Shown: positions 42,901 through 53,239 of the stretch, in pieces | Numbering within the stretch: position 1 is the stretch's first letter | Layout: every line of letters begins with the position of its first letter | Source of the DNA: Copromyces sp. CBS 386.78 | Taxonomy: Eukaryota; Ascomycota; Sordariomycetes; Sordariales; Sordariaceae | Assembly: GCA_030685235.1 (NCBI GenBank) | Contig: MU839166.1 | Span: forward strand, 124,001 to 188,000 | Direction of reading: 5' to 3' | Length of the DNA stretch: 64,000 nt | Position numbers and translations under genes: made by a program | Notes under the pieces: model-generated | What the model was told of the DNA's origin: nothing | The model's database searches: none | Seen by the model: only the letters and a program-made list of their open reading frames with translations

Positions 42901-43770
42901 AGTGTCATCAACGGGACGCAACGAGACGAACTCAACCACATCAAACCAGGGGCACACCACTCACTTTATCAACACGATGTTCTCGACGTTGGTTGGCCTC
43001 TCGTCTATGCACCGAATATGCTGCAATGTTCCAATGTGTGGCTGCTGACCCGTGCGCCGTCGCATTGCCTTCTCGATAGACCTTGACGAGAGACGCCATC
43101 GCCAATCCCATTCGAGCCCACGGTGAAACCGTAATATCGGTCGCTGTTCCCACTACGGAAGCTCCAACTTTTTGAGAAGAGAGCCCAGGACAGACTCCGT
43201 AACTCCGGCCTCAATCCACCATTCAGATGGCTTCACCTGTGTTATCTCCCCGGGCTCCACCCTATATCACACTTTTTTGCCTAGTCTTGCCTCTCCAGAG
43301 TCACATCCTCCGACAAACCAGGCAAGACAGCCTCTGACCTCTGACCAGGGGGTCGAGTAGGTATACAACTGCGTGATACCCCCAGACCCCAATGTGAATG
43401 ACCCTCCGATCCCCATTATCTTTTTTTTGCTGATCTCATAGAGGTACCTTTTTCTCGCCAATTAGACTCGCGCACTACACTAGAACATCTCCAGCCCGTT
43501 CCCTCGATTCCACGTTCTCCTGCACAATCTCTGCGCCGGTCGAAACCTTACAGACGCAGTTGGCATAGAAGGGTTCAACTCCAGCGCCTGTTGCTCATTC
43601 TGTCTCGTCACAACTCCAGACTCGTCCCATCTTCGGCTCCATCTCTTCTTTTTTTTCGATCGAACACGAGGGAGAAGCCCGCAGAGACCAACAACCACCG
43701 CCACCGCCCGACGACCTCCGAACCCCTCGGTCCTGCGATTTGAGACATATTATACACACATAAAAAAAAC
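39927..43770. other. 3.8 kb without a supported gene
   Basis: Divergent upstream region between the seven-helix protein gene and the amino acid permease gene. All frames are under 140 codons, overlap one another and lack domain-like content. There is GATAAG at 42067 and a near-perfect palindrome at 42326-42350. The last 250 bp are pyrimidine-rich and look like the permease leader. An unrecognised multi-exon or non-coding gene cannot be excluded. Confidence 0.4.
42326..42350. promoter_or_regulatory. 25-bp palindrome with GATAT cores
   Basis: TCTGAT(G)ATATCATGATATATCAGA is a perfect inverted repeat apart from one unpaired G and contains GATA cores on both strands. It lies 1.4 kb upstream of the amino acid permease. 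GATA factors (NIT-2/AreA) control permeases in fungi; a link here is conjecture. Confidence 0.25.
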
Positions 43771-45547
43771 ATGGCGGTGCGAGAAAGTACGCCGCCGGCG
43801 CCAGCGAGCCCCTCTTCCGGCTCCTCCATTGCCGGAACGCCACCCGGAAGCGCAACAAAGAACGAGTTTGTGAAGGAACAGTCCGTCGCCGATGACGATG
43901 CGCCGTCCTTTGCCGAGCAGAACGCCGGCCCCGAGTTGAAGCGTAGGCTCAAGTCTCGCCATTTGCAAATGATTGCCATTGGTAGGTGACCCGCGGATGT
44001 AAAGAAGCCTCCAAAAACACAACCAGCTGACTGATAGCACACACACAGGTGGTACTATTGGTACTGGTCTCTTTATCGGTTCCGGCAGCGCCCTCGCCAA
44101 GTCGGGCCCCGGTGGTGTCCTCATCGCCTACTGCTTCATCGCCTCCATCGTTTACAGCATCATGATGTCCCTCGGCGAAATGGCCACCTACATCCCCGTT
44201 GCCGGCGGTTTCACCACCTACACGGCTCGCTTCGTTGACCCCTCTCTCGGTTTCTCCATGTCGTGGATCTACTGGTTTTCTTGGGCCATCACCTTTGCGC
44301 TCGAGCTGGTCGCTACCGGTCTGATCATCCAATACTGGAACGACTCTCTGTCCATCGGTATCTTCATCGCCGTCTTCTGGGTCGTCATCTTCGTCATCAA
44401 CATGTTCCCCGTTTCCTTTTACGGCGAGGCCGAGTTTTGGCTGTCCTCCATCAAGGTCATCACCGTCATCGGCTTCCTGATCTTCGGCATCTGCATCAAC
44501 GCCGGCGCCGGTCAGGAGGGCTACATTGGCTTCAAGTACTGGCACCACCCGGGTGCTTTTGCTCCTTGGATCGTCGACCCCAGCCTTCCTGTCGCCAAGT
44601 TTGTTGGTTTCTGGGGTGTCATGATCCAGGCCGGCTTCTCCTTCCAGGGAACCGAGCTTGTCGGTATCGCTGCTGGTGAGACCGAGGACCCGCGCCGCAA
44701 CGTCCCCCGTGCGATCCGCATGACCTTTTACCGTATCTTCCTCTTCTTCATCATGACCGTCTTCTTCATCGGCATCCTGATCCCCTACGACAACAAGGAC
44801 CTGACCAATGGCGGCTACACCGCGGCTGCCTCTCCCTTTGTCATTGCTGCCCAGCTCGCCGGTGTCAAGGTGCTGCCCGACATCATCAACGCTGTCTTGC
44901 TTACTGTCGTTCTTTCTGCCGCCAACTCCAACGTCTACTCGGGCTCTCGCGTCCTCGTCTCTCTCGCGAACGACGGCATGGCCCCCGCGTGGCTCAAGAT
45001 CACCACCAAGGCCGGTGTGCCCTGGGTTGCCGTCATTGCCACCTCGGTCATCGGCTTCCTCGGCTTTCTCAACCTCTCGGAGAACGGCGGCCAGGCCTTC
45101 GACTGGCTTCTCAACATTTCGGGCGTCGCAGGTTTCATCGCCTGGTCCGGCATTCTCATCGCCCATCTCCGCTTCATGAAGGGTATTGAGGCGCACAACA
45201 TCCCCCGCGCCAAGCTGCCCTACCGCGCCTCTCTCGCCCCTTACTACACCTACTATGCCCTGTTCTTCTGCGTGCTTATTACCCTCACGCAAGGGTTCGA
45301 CTCGTTCATGCCCTGGAGCACCGAAAACTTTTTCGTGGCGTACATCTCGCTCATCCTCTTCGCTGTCCTGTACTTCGGCCACAAGCTCTTCACGTTCATT
45401 GTTCACGGCGCTGCGGCGTGCAAGTTTGTCGCCGCCAAGGATATGGACGTCACCACTGGATCTTTGGATCTGGATGCCGAGATCCCCGATGAGGTCGAGG
45501 AGCCTACGAGTATCTGGAAGAAGATTGGAATGGGTATCATGGGTTAA
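43771..45547 (+). CDS. amino acid permease of the fungal YAT/APC family
   Basis: Two exons, 43771-43981 and 44049-45547, 569 residues. The 67-nt intron splits a Gly codon and joining restores MIAIGGTIGTGLFIGSG, the hallmark first-helix motif of the family. Twelve hydrophobic helices follow, with SLGEMATYIPVAGGFTTYTARFVDP and the FSFQGTELVGIAAGETEDPRRNVPRA block, both characteristic of Gap1-type general or broad-range permeases. The N-terminal 60 residues are a Ser/Pro-rich cytosolic tail and the C-terminus is acidic before a short helix, as in proteins regulated by ubiquitin-linked endocytosis. It imports amino acids with protons at the plasma membrane by family; substrate range is unknown. 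A long pyrimidine-rich leader precedes the start. Confidence 0.94.
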
Positions 45548-45922
45548 GGATAGAAGCATGATGGCGTGATGCGTGTATAATGGAAGGGTAGGATTTAATG
45601 TACGTTTACGGATCACGAACGAACGATGGATGAGTGGGATGGGAAAGGGGGCATATGCAACATGTCTTGTTAATTTCTTTTTACACACAAGCGTCTTACG
45701 TTGGATTTTTTTACGTTTCTGGATGGATTGTATACCTAGCTAATTGTTAAAAAAGAAGGCGGTGGTGTTATAGATTGATACCCCGGTGCAGCTCAATGCT
45801 GTTTAGACAAAAAAGATCTTTTACTGCATGCTTTTGAAGGCTGCATGATGGTGACATATGACAGGCGCCTCGGTTCACATGAAACAGGACTTGACCCTCT
45901 TGTTAGACCTAGGCTCAGCCGT
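45548..45922. other. shared 3' region of converging genes
   Basis: Holds the 3' flank of the permease and of the EXPERA gene. No gene is seen. Confidence 0.4.
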
Positions 45923-46709
45923 TTATTGCACCTTCCTCCTCTCCATAGCCTCATCAGCAACCTTGATCCTCCCCAGGATCCTCCTGGCCATGTCAACAGC
46001 CATAACGCTGGCTGTTTGTTTAAATATCTCTGGTCAGCATCTCTCTAATCCTATCCTCAAGAAAGAAAGAAGAAAGAGGGTAGGTAACTTACGAACCAAA
46101 AACCACGGTCCAAAGAACTGCAAAACCATCCTCCTCCTCACCTCGACTGAATGAACCTCTGGATCCCAATACCCGACATCATGGATACACACCAACGTCG
46201 TCAAAGCCGTCTCCAGGGCATACACCAAAAACAATAACTCGTCTGCCCCCGTCGTGCCCTTCCCTTTCACGGCCAGCTTAAAAAACCCGTAAGCCACGAC
46301 GGGAAGACTAAAGCCGAATTCGAGATACAAAAACAGGCCGATCCAGGAGTCGTGGGAGCCCGGGACGGAGGTGGAAGGGGACCATTGGACTATCGGGTCG
46401 TTGTAGGTTGCGATGTAGTCTTGGCGGATGAGGTGGAAGGGGTGTAAAGGGGAGGAGGGGGGGAGGTAGAGGGAGGAGGGGTAGGAGGGGAGGGCGTCGA
46501 TGACTGTGGGGGAAAAGGGGGGTTCTGTTAGTGACGGGGATGAGAGGGAGAAGGGATTGGGGGGTTTGATGGTGGTGGGAAGGGATATGGTTGCAGAGGG
46601 CACTGGGCTGGGACGTTTTGAGACCGGACGTACAAAGAATGATGGGAATCGACAGTGCGAACCACGCGGTCCAAACGTAGTTCAGGCGGGATTCGTTGTA
46701 GACGGCCAT
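45923..46709 (-). CDS. EXPERA-domain (TMEM97/emopamil-binding-like) membrane protein
   Basis: Three exons, 46709-46634, 46503-46093 and 46011-45923, 191 residues. Both introns (130 and 81 nt) have CTAAC or CTGAC branches and close in phase. Joining gives WFALSIPIILF-IDALPSYPSSLY and FGPWFLVP-SVMAVDMARRIL, which reads as the conserved first and last helices of the EXPERA domain (sterol isomerase, sigma-2 receptor/TMEM97 and TM6SF group). Four membrane helices are visible: residues about 10-30, 70-95, 105-125 and 145-165. The C-terminal RKVQ resembles a dibasic ER-retrieval signal. An ER role in sterol handling is the family expectation; an enzymatic function is not implied. Confidence 0.85.
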
Positions 46710-47014
46710 GTTGTTCGTTGACCGATACCAGACGTCCTTGGCGGTGGTTGTTGATGAAGGGAAAAAAAAAAAAAGAAAGTGATGCGCGTCAGAGAGATTG
46801 TTGACCCCAGATTTCCCGAATTGGACCTAGGGACAGTGATGCCCAATCGGTTGGCGTCAACGGCCTAGCTACCCCTGACCCCTGCAGACTTGAGACCGAT
46901 TGCAATCCACACCGAGGTGTGCGCCAGCAGACCGGGCAGCCCAGACTCTTTAGCACGACGTACAACTTGGACGTTAACAAGAAACATTACATTATCGTAT
47001 CAACAATTACCACA
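46710..47014. other. spacer with A-rich run
   Basis: About 305 bp upstream of the EXPERA gene and downstream of the type I membrane protein gene. It contains an A-rich run near 46760-46775 and nothing coding. Confidence 0.4.
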
Positions 47015-48031
47015 TTAATCCGCCCTCTTGGAAGGCTGATACCCCCAGCCATTACCCACGCCCACACCGTATCCCAAAGGCGTCGCTCCTCCCAAGCTCC
47101 TCCCCTTCAGTCTCTTGGGCAACACGCTTCCAAAAAACCAGACACTGGTCACACACACGCCCGCACCAAACGACACCAGGGCGTAGAACACGGTGCTAGC
47201 GTAGATATGTCCTCCCATGCCCTGCCACTCCACCTTCCCTTCCACTCGCGGCAGCTCAGGCGTCGGGAACCATCTGACAGAAAACTGTAGCGGTAGAGGA
47301 TCTCCAATCACCAGTCTCCTCGTAGAACTTCCCTCCATATGCGTCAGGGGCGACGTAGAGTAAGCCGTAGCGCTGTCCAACACCCCTGAATCCTTCTTAT
47401 GCAAATGGTGTTTCGGCGTGGAATGCAACAGCACGTTCATGTGCGTCGAGATGTGCATGTGAGACAGCTGCAGTGTTCCAGCGAGCGCAAAGACTAGTGG
47501 GACGTATTCTGTGACATGCGGCTTCTCGCCTACGACCTCGACTTGCGGCGGAGGGCGCGCGGGCAGGCGGCAGGCTAGGGGAGCGTCGGAGTGGATGTAG
47601 AACTCGAGGAGGTGGAAGAAGGGGTCGTCGATCATGGGGATGGTGCAGTTCTGTTCGGCCTCGATGCCGTAGTTGAACTCGAGGGGGGCTTTGGTTTCTT
47701 GGCAGATGGGGAAGGGGATCCATTGGATTTCGTGGGCGGGGGTTTCGATGTGTTCGCCGGTTTCTCTGGGGTTGTCACAGGGTGGTTAGCAGGGGTTCTG
47801 ACGAAGGGTCGCGATGAGAATTGGGGAGATGACAGGACAAAAGGGGGGTAAGGCTTACGAGCTGCGATTCATGCACTCAACGCGAATGGGGGCGCCATAG
47901 TGGTAGGATGGTAGGTCATGAGGAGCCATTTCAGCTGCGGCGACACTGGTGGCTAGAGAGGTGGTGATGGCGACGAGCGGGAGAAGCCATTGACGGCGCG
48001 ACGACGGCGAACTGGGGGCCGAGAACAACAT
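47015..48031 (-). CDS. type I membrane glycoprotein, unrecognised, secretory pathway
   Basis: Two exons, 48031-47859 and 47765-47015, 307 residues. The 93-nt intron (GTAAGC donor, GCTAAC branch, CAG acceptor) splits a Ser codon. A signal peptide covers residues about 10-33. The lumenal part has YHYGAPIRVECMNR, sequons NRS and NCT, paired Cys, and a HMHISTHMN segment. One transmembrane helix near 255-280 (VFYALVSFGAGVCVTSVWFF) is followed by a short basic tail. This is the layout of an ER or Golgi single-pass protein. I do not recognise the family, and the GOLD-domain pattern of p24 proteins is not evident. Confidence 0.78.
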
Positions 48032-48690
48032 TGTGTTATACACTAGAAGGGATCATAGTAGTATGGTGCGCCAGGCAATTGGTAAATGGCAAAGGGCGAC
48101 CCTGCGCTCCGGTCTGTCCGTGAGAATGGTGATGATTGCGGTTTGGATGCTTTCGGTGGCAGGGCAGCCAGGAGTTGGACCTCAAGGTGCCATGCACGAG
48201 TGGGAAGAACTTCTGGCATATCCGTATAGGAAGCAGCTCGGGCTACACAGATGGTAAACGCATAGGGCAGTGACACCTATAGGACCGGCAACGATAAGAT
48301 AAGAATGTCTCCGAGGCACCGATTTCCCAAATTCCAACGGCGTCGTTCCACTTCCACAATTGTTCCCTTGTCATTCCGCCGACGCCATGCCGCACCCACA
48401 CCCCAAATCCCGACTGTCAATCGCTTGACTACCGAATCAGAAGATGGATCGCTGTCAATGACTGACTTTCTGGACTGTCCATGATGTCGTCTTCAGGTCA
48501 CCACATTCGGTCGCTACGGCTCGTTATCTCGTTGTCCAACTTGTCGGAATCATGCCGGTGGTGGCCGTCTGTTTGTTAGCATACCCACCTTCTTTCACCT
48601 GGAGCAATAACACCTCGGCGCTTGCCCGATAACACTTGGTGATGCCGAGATCTACCCTTTCCCGTCATCGATCAGTCACCCAGCCTGGGA
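48032..48690. other. spacer left of the ABC transporter fragment
   Basis: Contains the promoter of the type I membrane protein gene. I looked for remnants of an ABC nucleotide-binding domain upstream of the transporter fragment and saw none. Confidence 0.4.
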
Positions 48691-49487
48691 CAACAGCACC
48701 CGCGGTCTCGAGTCTCCCGAGTACAAGGCCTTGCAAGAAGAGATTGAGCATTATGAGCAAGAGTCCCGTGGCGAGCGCAAGACTGAAGCCATTGCCCAGC
48801 TTCAAGAGCAAAAAGGACGTCGACAGGCCAAGCATGTCAGGCCCAAGTCGCCCTATACCATCTCGTACGTCCCGTTCCTCTGAGTGTCTTTCCCTTCCGT
48901 TCAACAACAGCTAACCACATCTGCACAGGATTGCCATGCAAGTCAAAGCATGTACCGTCCGAGCCTACCAACTTTGGGGCGACCGCACCGCGACCTTTAC
49001 AATGATGCTCGCCAATCTCGTCCTCGCTCTGATCATCGGATCCATCTTCTACGGAAACCCCGACGCTACAGCCGGTTTTGCAGGCAAGGGGTCCGTCCTC
49101 TTTATGGCCATTCTGCTCAATGCCTTGACCGCCATCACCGAGATCAACGCTCTGTACGCCCAACGTCCCATGGTGGAAAAGTATGCCTCGTTCGCCTTCT
49201 ACCATCCCGCATGCGAGGCCGCTGCCGGAATCGTTGCCGATATCCCCATCAAGTTCGCGACTGCCACCATCTCCAACATCCTGGCCTACTTCCTAGCAGG
49301 TCTGCGGCGCGAACCCGGTCAATTCTTCCTCTACTTCATCGTATCCTCCCTATCGACCTTCATCATGAGCGCATTCTTCCGGACCATCGCCGCCAGTACA
49401 AAGACCGTCTCGCAAGCTCTCGCCTTGGCTGGTGTCCTAGTCCTCGCTCTGATCATCTACACGGGCTACATCGTCCCTGTTCCCTAA
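48691..49487 (+). pseudogene. fragment of a PDR-type (ABCG) transporter, first membrane domain
   Basis: Similarity to pleiotropic-drug-resistance transporters starts abruptly at LESPEYKALQEEIEHYEQ (about 48696) and runs through SIAMQVKACTVRAYQ and most of the first membrane domain to TGYIVPVP. A correct 60-nt intron (GTACGT donor at 48866, branch GCTAAC, CAG at 48928) is still present. The nucleotide-binding domain before it and everything after the sixth helix are missing. AYQRLWGD has lost one codon (AYQLWGD), and the normal VPxPYMxPW is interrupted by TAA where Tyr is expected, followed by ATG-AAA. No in-frame Met precedes the homology until 48936. It cannot make a working transporter; a 183-residue membrane protein from 48936 is the only possible product. 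Confidence 0.8.
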
Positions 49488-49893
49488 ATGAAAAGAATTG
49501 GATGTAGACGATAGATGATAGATGGGAGCATAGAATGCAAGATGCCTTGGACAAGCTCATCCGAGCACAGCGTGTTTGGTTATCGGACGGTGGTCGGTGT
49601 CCGAATCTTGTGTTCACAGCAGAAGTTCCACCCGAACAGAGCGGCTTACTTCCGTCTGATGACAAATGATCAGCGCCTTCTCGAGGACGGTATTGAAGCC
49701 GATTCGACCATTTCGGCTCGGGACGGTTGTACCCGACTGCACTTCCCCTCCGTTATCGGCTCTCCGCATTGATCTACGTCAGCCCCGTGCAGTCTCCGGA
49801 TGACTCCATCAGAACTTAATATCAAGAGTCAGCCTGTCAACGACTCCAGACCGCCGCATCAACAACATCTGCATCAACATCAACAATAGCAAA
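49488..49893. other. spacer before the PNPOx-like gene
   Basis: Downstream debris of the ABC fragment and the promoter of the next gene. The last 60 bp are CAACA-rich leader. Confidence 0.4.
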
Positions 49894-50752
49894 ATGGGCA
49901 AATTCCACACCACCCTTCCCCCCTCTCTCCACCCCTGGATCCTCTCCCAACCCGTCTTCTTCGTCTCCACCGCCCCGCTTTCCCCGCAAGGGCACATCAA
50001 CGTCTCCCCCAAGGGTACCTTTCCCAACATCAACTCCTTCGGCTACATCCCGGCTCCCGATGGTTCAACGAAGCAAGCCCAATTCTGGTACCTGGACCTC
50101 TCCGGCTCCGGCTCCGAGACCATTTCCCACCTGTACGAACCGAACAATGGGCGCATAACCATCATGTTCTGCGAATTCGGTAAAGGAGCAGCGCCTAGGA
50201 TCGTCAGGCTGTTTGGACGGGGAAAAGTGTTGGAGAATGGGACCAGGGAGTTTGAGGAGTGGACGAAGAAGGAAGGGGTGGAAGTGATACCCGGCGCCAG
50301 AAGCGTGGTGGTTGTGGAGGTGGAGCTGGTGGGCGATAGTTGTGGGTTTGCGGTTCCGGTGATGGAGTTTAGGGAGAGGAGGGAGGTGTTGAATGAGGTT
50401 TTTCGGAGGAGGATGGAGAGGGTTGAGGCTGGGAAGAGTGAGGAGAACATGGAGAGGTAGGCCCGCCGCAAGGGAGTGAGATGTGGAGGGGAATATGCTG
50501 ACAAAAGACAGGTACTGGGCGTACAAGAATGCTTGGAGCTTGGATGGACTGCCGGGCATGGAGGTGGCGAGGAGGACGGGGGAGAAGGAGGGGATTGCAC
50601 CGATTGAGAAGATGGTTGGGCCGATGGCGAGTAGTTTGCCGTATGCGCGAAGAAGGTGGTACAGTTCTTCGGGTATTTGGGCGGTGATGTTGCAGGTTCT
50701 GTTGACGGCAATTGTGGTTTTGGTAGGGGAGAGACTGTTGGGGTTCAGATGA
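49894..50752 (+). CDS. pyridoxamine-phosphate-oxidase-like (split-barrel) protein with membrane tail
   Basis: Two exons, 49894-50456 and 50512-50752, 267 residues. The intron uses GTAGGC, a GCTGAC branch and CAG, and joins NMER-YWAYKNAWSLDGLPG in phase. The first 170 residues follow the FMN-binding split barrel of the PNPOx-like family: VFFVSTAPLSPQGHINVSPKG, then FWYLDLSGSGSETISH and GRITIMFCEF. The C-terminus has one hydrophobic helix (AVMLQVLLTAIVVLVGERLLGF), unusual for the family and suggesting tail anchoring. Flavin binding and oxidoreductase activity are inferred from family; the substrate is unknown. Confidence 0.88.
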
Positions 50753-50842
50753 AGTCCGTACAGCGGGCTGTTTCTCATTCATGCCAATGCCTATGCGATT
50801 CCTTCATGCTTGTCTACCTGCAACCCAAACCCCTTCCGACAT

Positions 50843-51568
50843 CTACCAAGGCACCTGATCCCCCGCATACCTAAAGAACTTGCCATTATCCTCCTCCTTC
50901 AACCCCTGCAACACCTTCAACTGCCCACCCACACTCTCCTCCGGGCTCAACTGCGCGCCCTCACCACCCATATCCGTCCTCACCCACCCGGGATCCATCA
51001 TGATGACCACGGCGCCCTTCAACCCAGCCTTTCTGAGGTCAACCGCCAAATGCGCACTCAACATGTTCAACGCCGCCTTGCTAATACAGTAACCCGCGCA
51101 CATCCTATCCTCGCCGTCCACCGTCCTCTTGAGAGATGCCAGGCTAGTACTCATATTCTGCACCCTCACGTTCTCGCTCAAAACACCCTGCTGGAGCAAA
51201 AACTCAACCAGCTTCGCGGGACCGAGGACGTTGATCTTGATGCTCTCCAGCAGGTCATCCGGGGCGAGTTGCAAAGACGAGTTTTGGGCGGAGAGGTTGA
51301 TGCCGGCGTTGTTGATGACGTAGTCGATCTTGGTGCTGTCTCCGAGGGTGGAGCGGGCGGTCTTGGCGAAGTCGCGGATGGAGGAGAGGGAGGAGGTGTC
51401 GCATTCGAGGATGTGAGTCTTCTCGTTGGCGAGAGCCTTGAGGTCCGAATGGTCCTTGGACAGGTTGCGGACTAGGGCGAGGACGGTGTTGTCTGGGGAC
51501 TTTGTGAGTTGCCGGACGAATTCGAGGCCGATGCCGCGGTTGGAGCCGGTGATGACGTAGGTGGGCAT
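50843..51568 (-). CDS. short-chain dehydrogenase/reductase
   Basis: 241 residues, single exon, ATG at 51568 directly before the Rossmann strand YVITGSNRGIGLE (TGxxxGIG cofactor motif). NNAGIN (about residue 90), a Ser in NMSTS (about 143) and YCISK (Tyr-xxx-Lys, about 162) complete the catalytic set of classical SDRs. PGWVRTDMGGEGA follows the standard PGxxxT pattern. It resembles the fungal C-factor/sniffer-like subfamily. NAD(P)-dependent oxidation or reduction of a small carbonyl compound is expected. It converges with the PNPOx-like gene, whose stop is 90 bp away. Confidence 0.92.
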   Translation of the reverse strand: MPTYVITGSNRGIGLEFVRQLTKSPDNTVLALVRNLSKDHSDLKALANEKTHILECDTSSLSSIRDFAKTARSTLGDSTKIDYVINNAGINLSAQNSSLQLAPDDLLESIKINVLGPAKLVEFLLQQGVLSENVRVQNMSTSLASLKRTVDGEDRMCAGYCISKAALNMLSAHLAVDLRKAGLKGAVVIMMDPGWVRTDMGGEGAQLSPEESVGGQLKVLQGLKEEDNGKFFRYAGDQVPW

Positions 51569-52256
51569 TTTGGTTCGTTTGGGCTGTTTTATGTGAATGG
51601 TGATGATGGTTGTAGTTGACAAAGACCGGGAAGTCGAATACCGAGAGAAATGGAGGCAGGAACCTTCTTATACTTCGCTCCCCGTCGGCTTAGAAATAGA
51701 AAGAAAAAGACCGGCAAGATGGGCCGGATCTTCGGAGGGTAGCCTACGTGGAGAATCCGGACCCACCCGCCAGGTCGCTAACTCGCTAGTGCGATTCTGC
51801 GCTGTGCTCACTGTGTATGACGCTACCAGGCTGATTAATGCTTGTAGAATAACAATCCGTGGTTGGATCTGATTTCTATGTCCGAGTTGTGTTATGTACA
51901 GAGAAAAATTGATTAAAGAGTGTACTTGGTCCACCACGCGCCTCCATGCAGTTGTTTTCCAGTGTTAGTGCCAGTGCCGCTGTCCCCCTCACCCCTTTGC
52001 CGTCCCCGCCCTTCGCCGTCCCCGGACCCCTTCCCAACCCCCGCCCCTACTCCTGCCCGACTCCGACTCCCACTCCCCGTTCCCAACTCTGGCATCCCCT
52101 GTATCCCCATATCACCATCCTACTCCTTCCCCCCCATCATCCCCCTGGACACCCTCCTAGCACTGTTCCTCTCAACTCCAGCGTTCAGTCTGCTACTTGT
52201 ATTAGCCATGCACTCACCCGCTCCCCGGCAAAAATGCAACTCACCAAATCAATGCC
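51569..52256. other. spacer with C-rich low-complexity tract
   Basis: Left part is the SDR promoter. 51960-52110 is strongly C-rich on the plus strand (CCGTCCCCG-like units), downstream of the small secreted protein gene. No gene is supported. Confidence 0.4.
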
Positions 52257-52631
52257 TTAGTACTTCCAGGGGCAGGTAACCTTGTAGGCCTTGATGCCAC
52301 CCTCGGGGCTCCAGCAGCCACCAGTGCCGCTGACGATGCCGCTGTCGGAGCAGTTGTACGAGTTGTAGACGGTAAGCTGGCACTTGGGGTCGAAGAACTC
52401 GAGGTCGATGGACTGGTAGACGGCGCCGGCGTAGAAGGTGCGGCAGTGGTTGCTCTCGGAGCCGGCGGGGAACTCAATGGCCGGGTACTTGATCTGGTCA
52501 ATGGGGCACTGGCGCTCCAGAGAGAAGGTGACCTTGCCCATCACCTCCGAGTACTGGTTGAGAGTGGGCGCGGCGGTGACCGAGGTGACGGCCGCGGCGG
52601 CGAGGAGAGAGATGGTGGCGAAGAACTGCAT
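52257..52631 (-). CDS. small secreted cysteine-rich protein
   Basis: 124 residues with a clear signal peptide (MQFFATISLLAAAAVTSVTA, cleavage before APTLNQ). The mature 104 residues contain six Cys, enough for three disulfides, and end at CPWKY. The composition (Tyr, Ser and Gly-rich, no hydrophobic helix) fits an extracellular protein. Small secreted cysteine-rich proteins in fungi can be wall-associated, antifungal or host-interacting; none of these can be chosen from sequence. A TTG-repeat leader on the genomic plus strand (CAA repeats in the transcript) precedes the start. Confidence 0.85.
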   Translation of the reverse strand: MQFFATISLLAAAAVTSVTAAPTLNQYSEVMGKVTFSLERQCPIDQIKYPAIEFPAGSESNHCRTFYAGAVYQSIDLEFFDPKCQLTVYNSYNCSDSGIVSGTGGCWSPEGGIKAYKVTCPWKY

Positions 52632-53239
52632 TTTGGCTGGTGGTTTGGTTTGGTAAAAGGAGTGTGGTGAAGTTGGTTTGGCTTGGTTGTTGTTGTTGTT
52701 GTTTGTTGTGATGATGAGGAGAAAAAGATGGACAGAGACGATGAAGGATGGTCGTTCTTATAGATCTTTGCGATCATCAAGATTGCCCAGATTCTCGATG
52801 CATCTTTCCCCTGGACCACCACTCACATCTCGTATCCCGCTTACACCGTCGATCCTCGTTGAGGCTCAAAACGATTGTTCCTATTTTTTGCCCCTGTAGA
52901 GGATATCAAGTGTGGGGTTGATGCTTGTTTCGCTTGGCTGGTGATAGGCATGAGCTAGAATCGCTAGAAGGTCAAGCGAAAAACAAGCTCCAACGCACTG
53001 ACCGTTTACCGCTGAGATGGATATAGCTTCTCGGAGTATCTTCTTGTTGTGCAATTACCTCCTTTGCACACCGCGTTCACCGCCAGCTAAAAACGGTGAA
53101 GTTGGCGGAAAGGGAGGAAAAGGGGTGTCAACAGCTGGATGCAAATTGGCAATCCCGTAAGACAAAAGATCGGCAAAAGATAATGACTAAATGACAAGCA
53201 AATGACAAAATGAAGGCTTTCTGGTATCTCAAAATGGTA
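52632..53239. other. promoter of the small secreted protein gene
   Basis: CAA-repeat leader and upstream region. I see no further gene. Confidence 0.4.

Noticed and set aside
43949..45688. 579-codon open frame on the minus strand
   Set aside because: Antisense to the amino acid permease exon, with biased Asp/Glu/Gly/Val composition; a shadow of codon bias.
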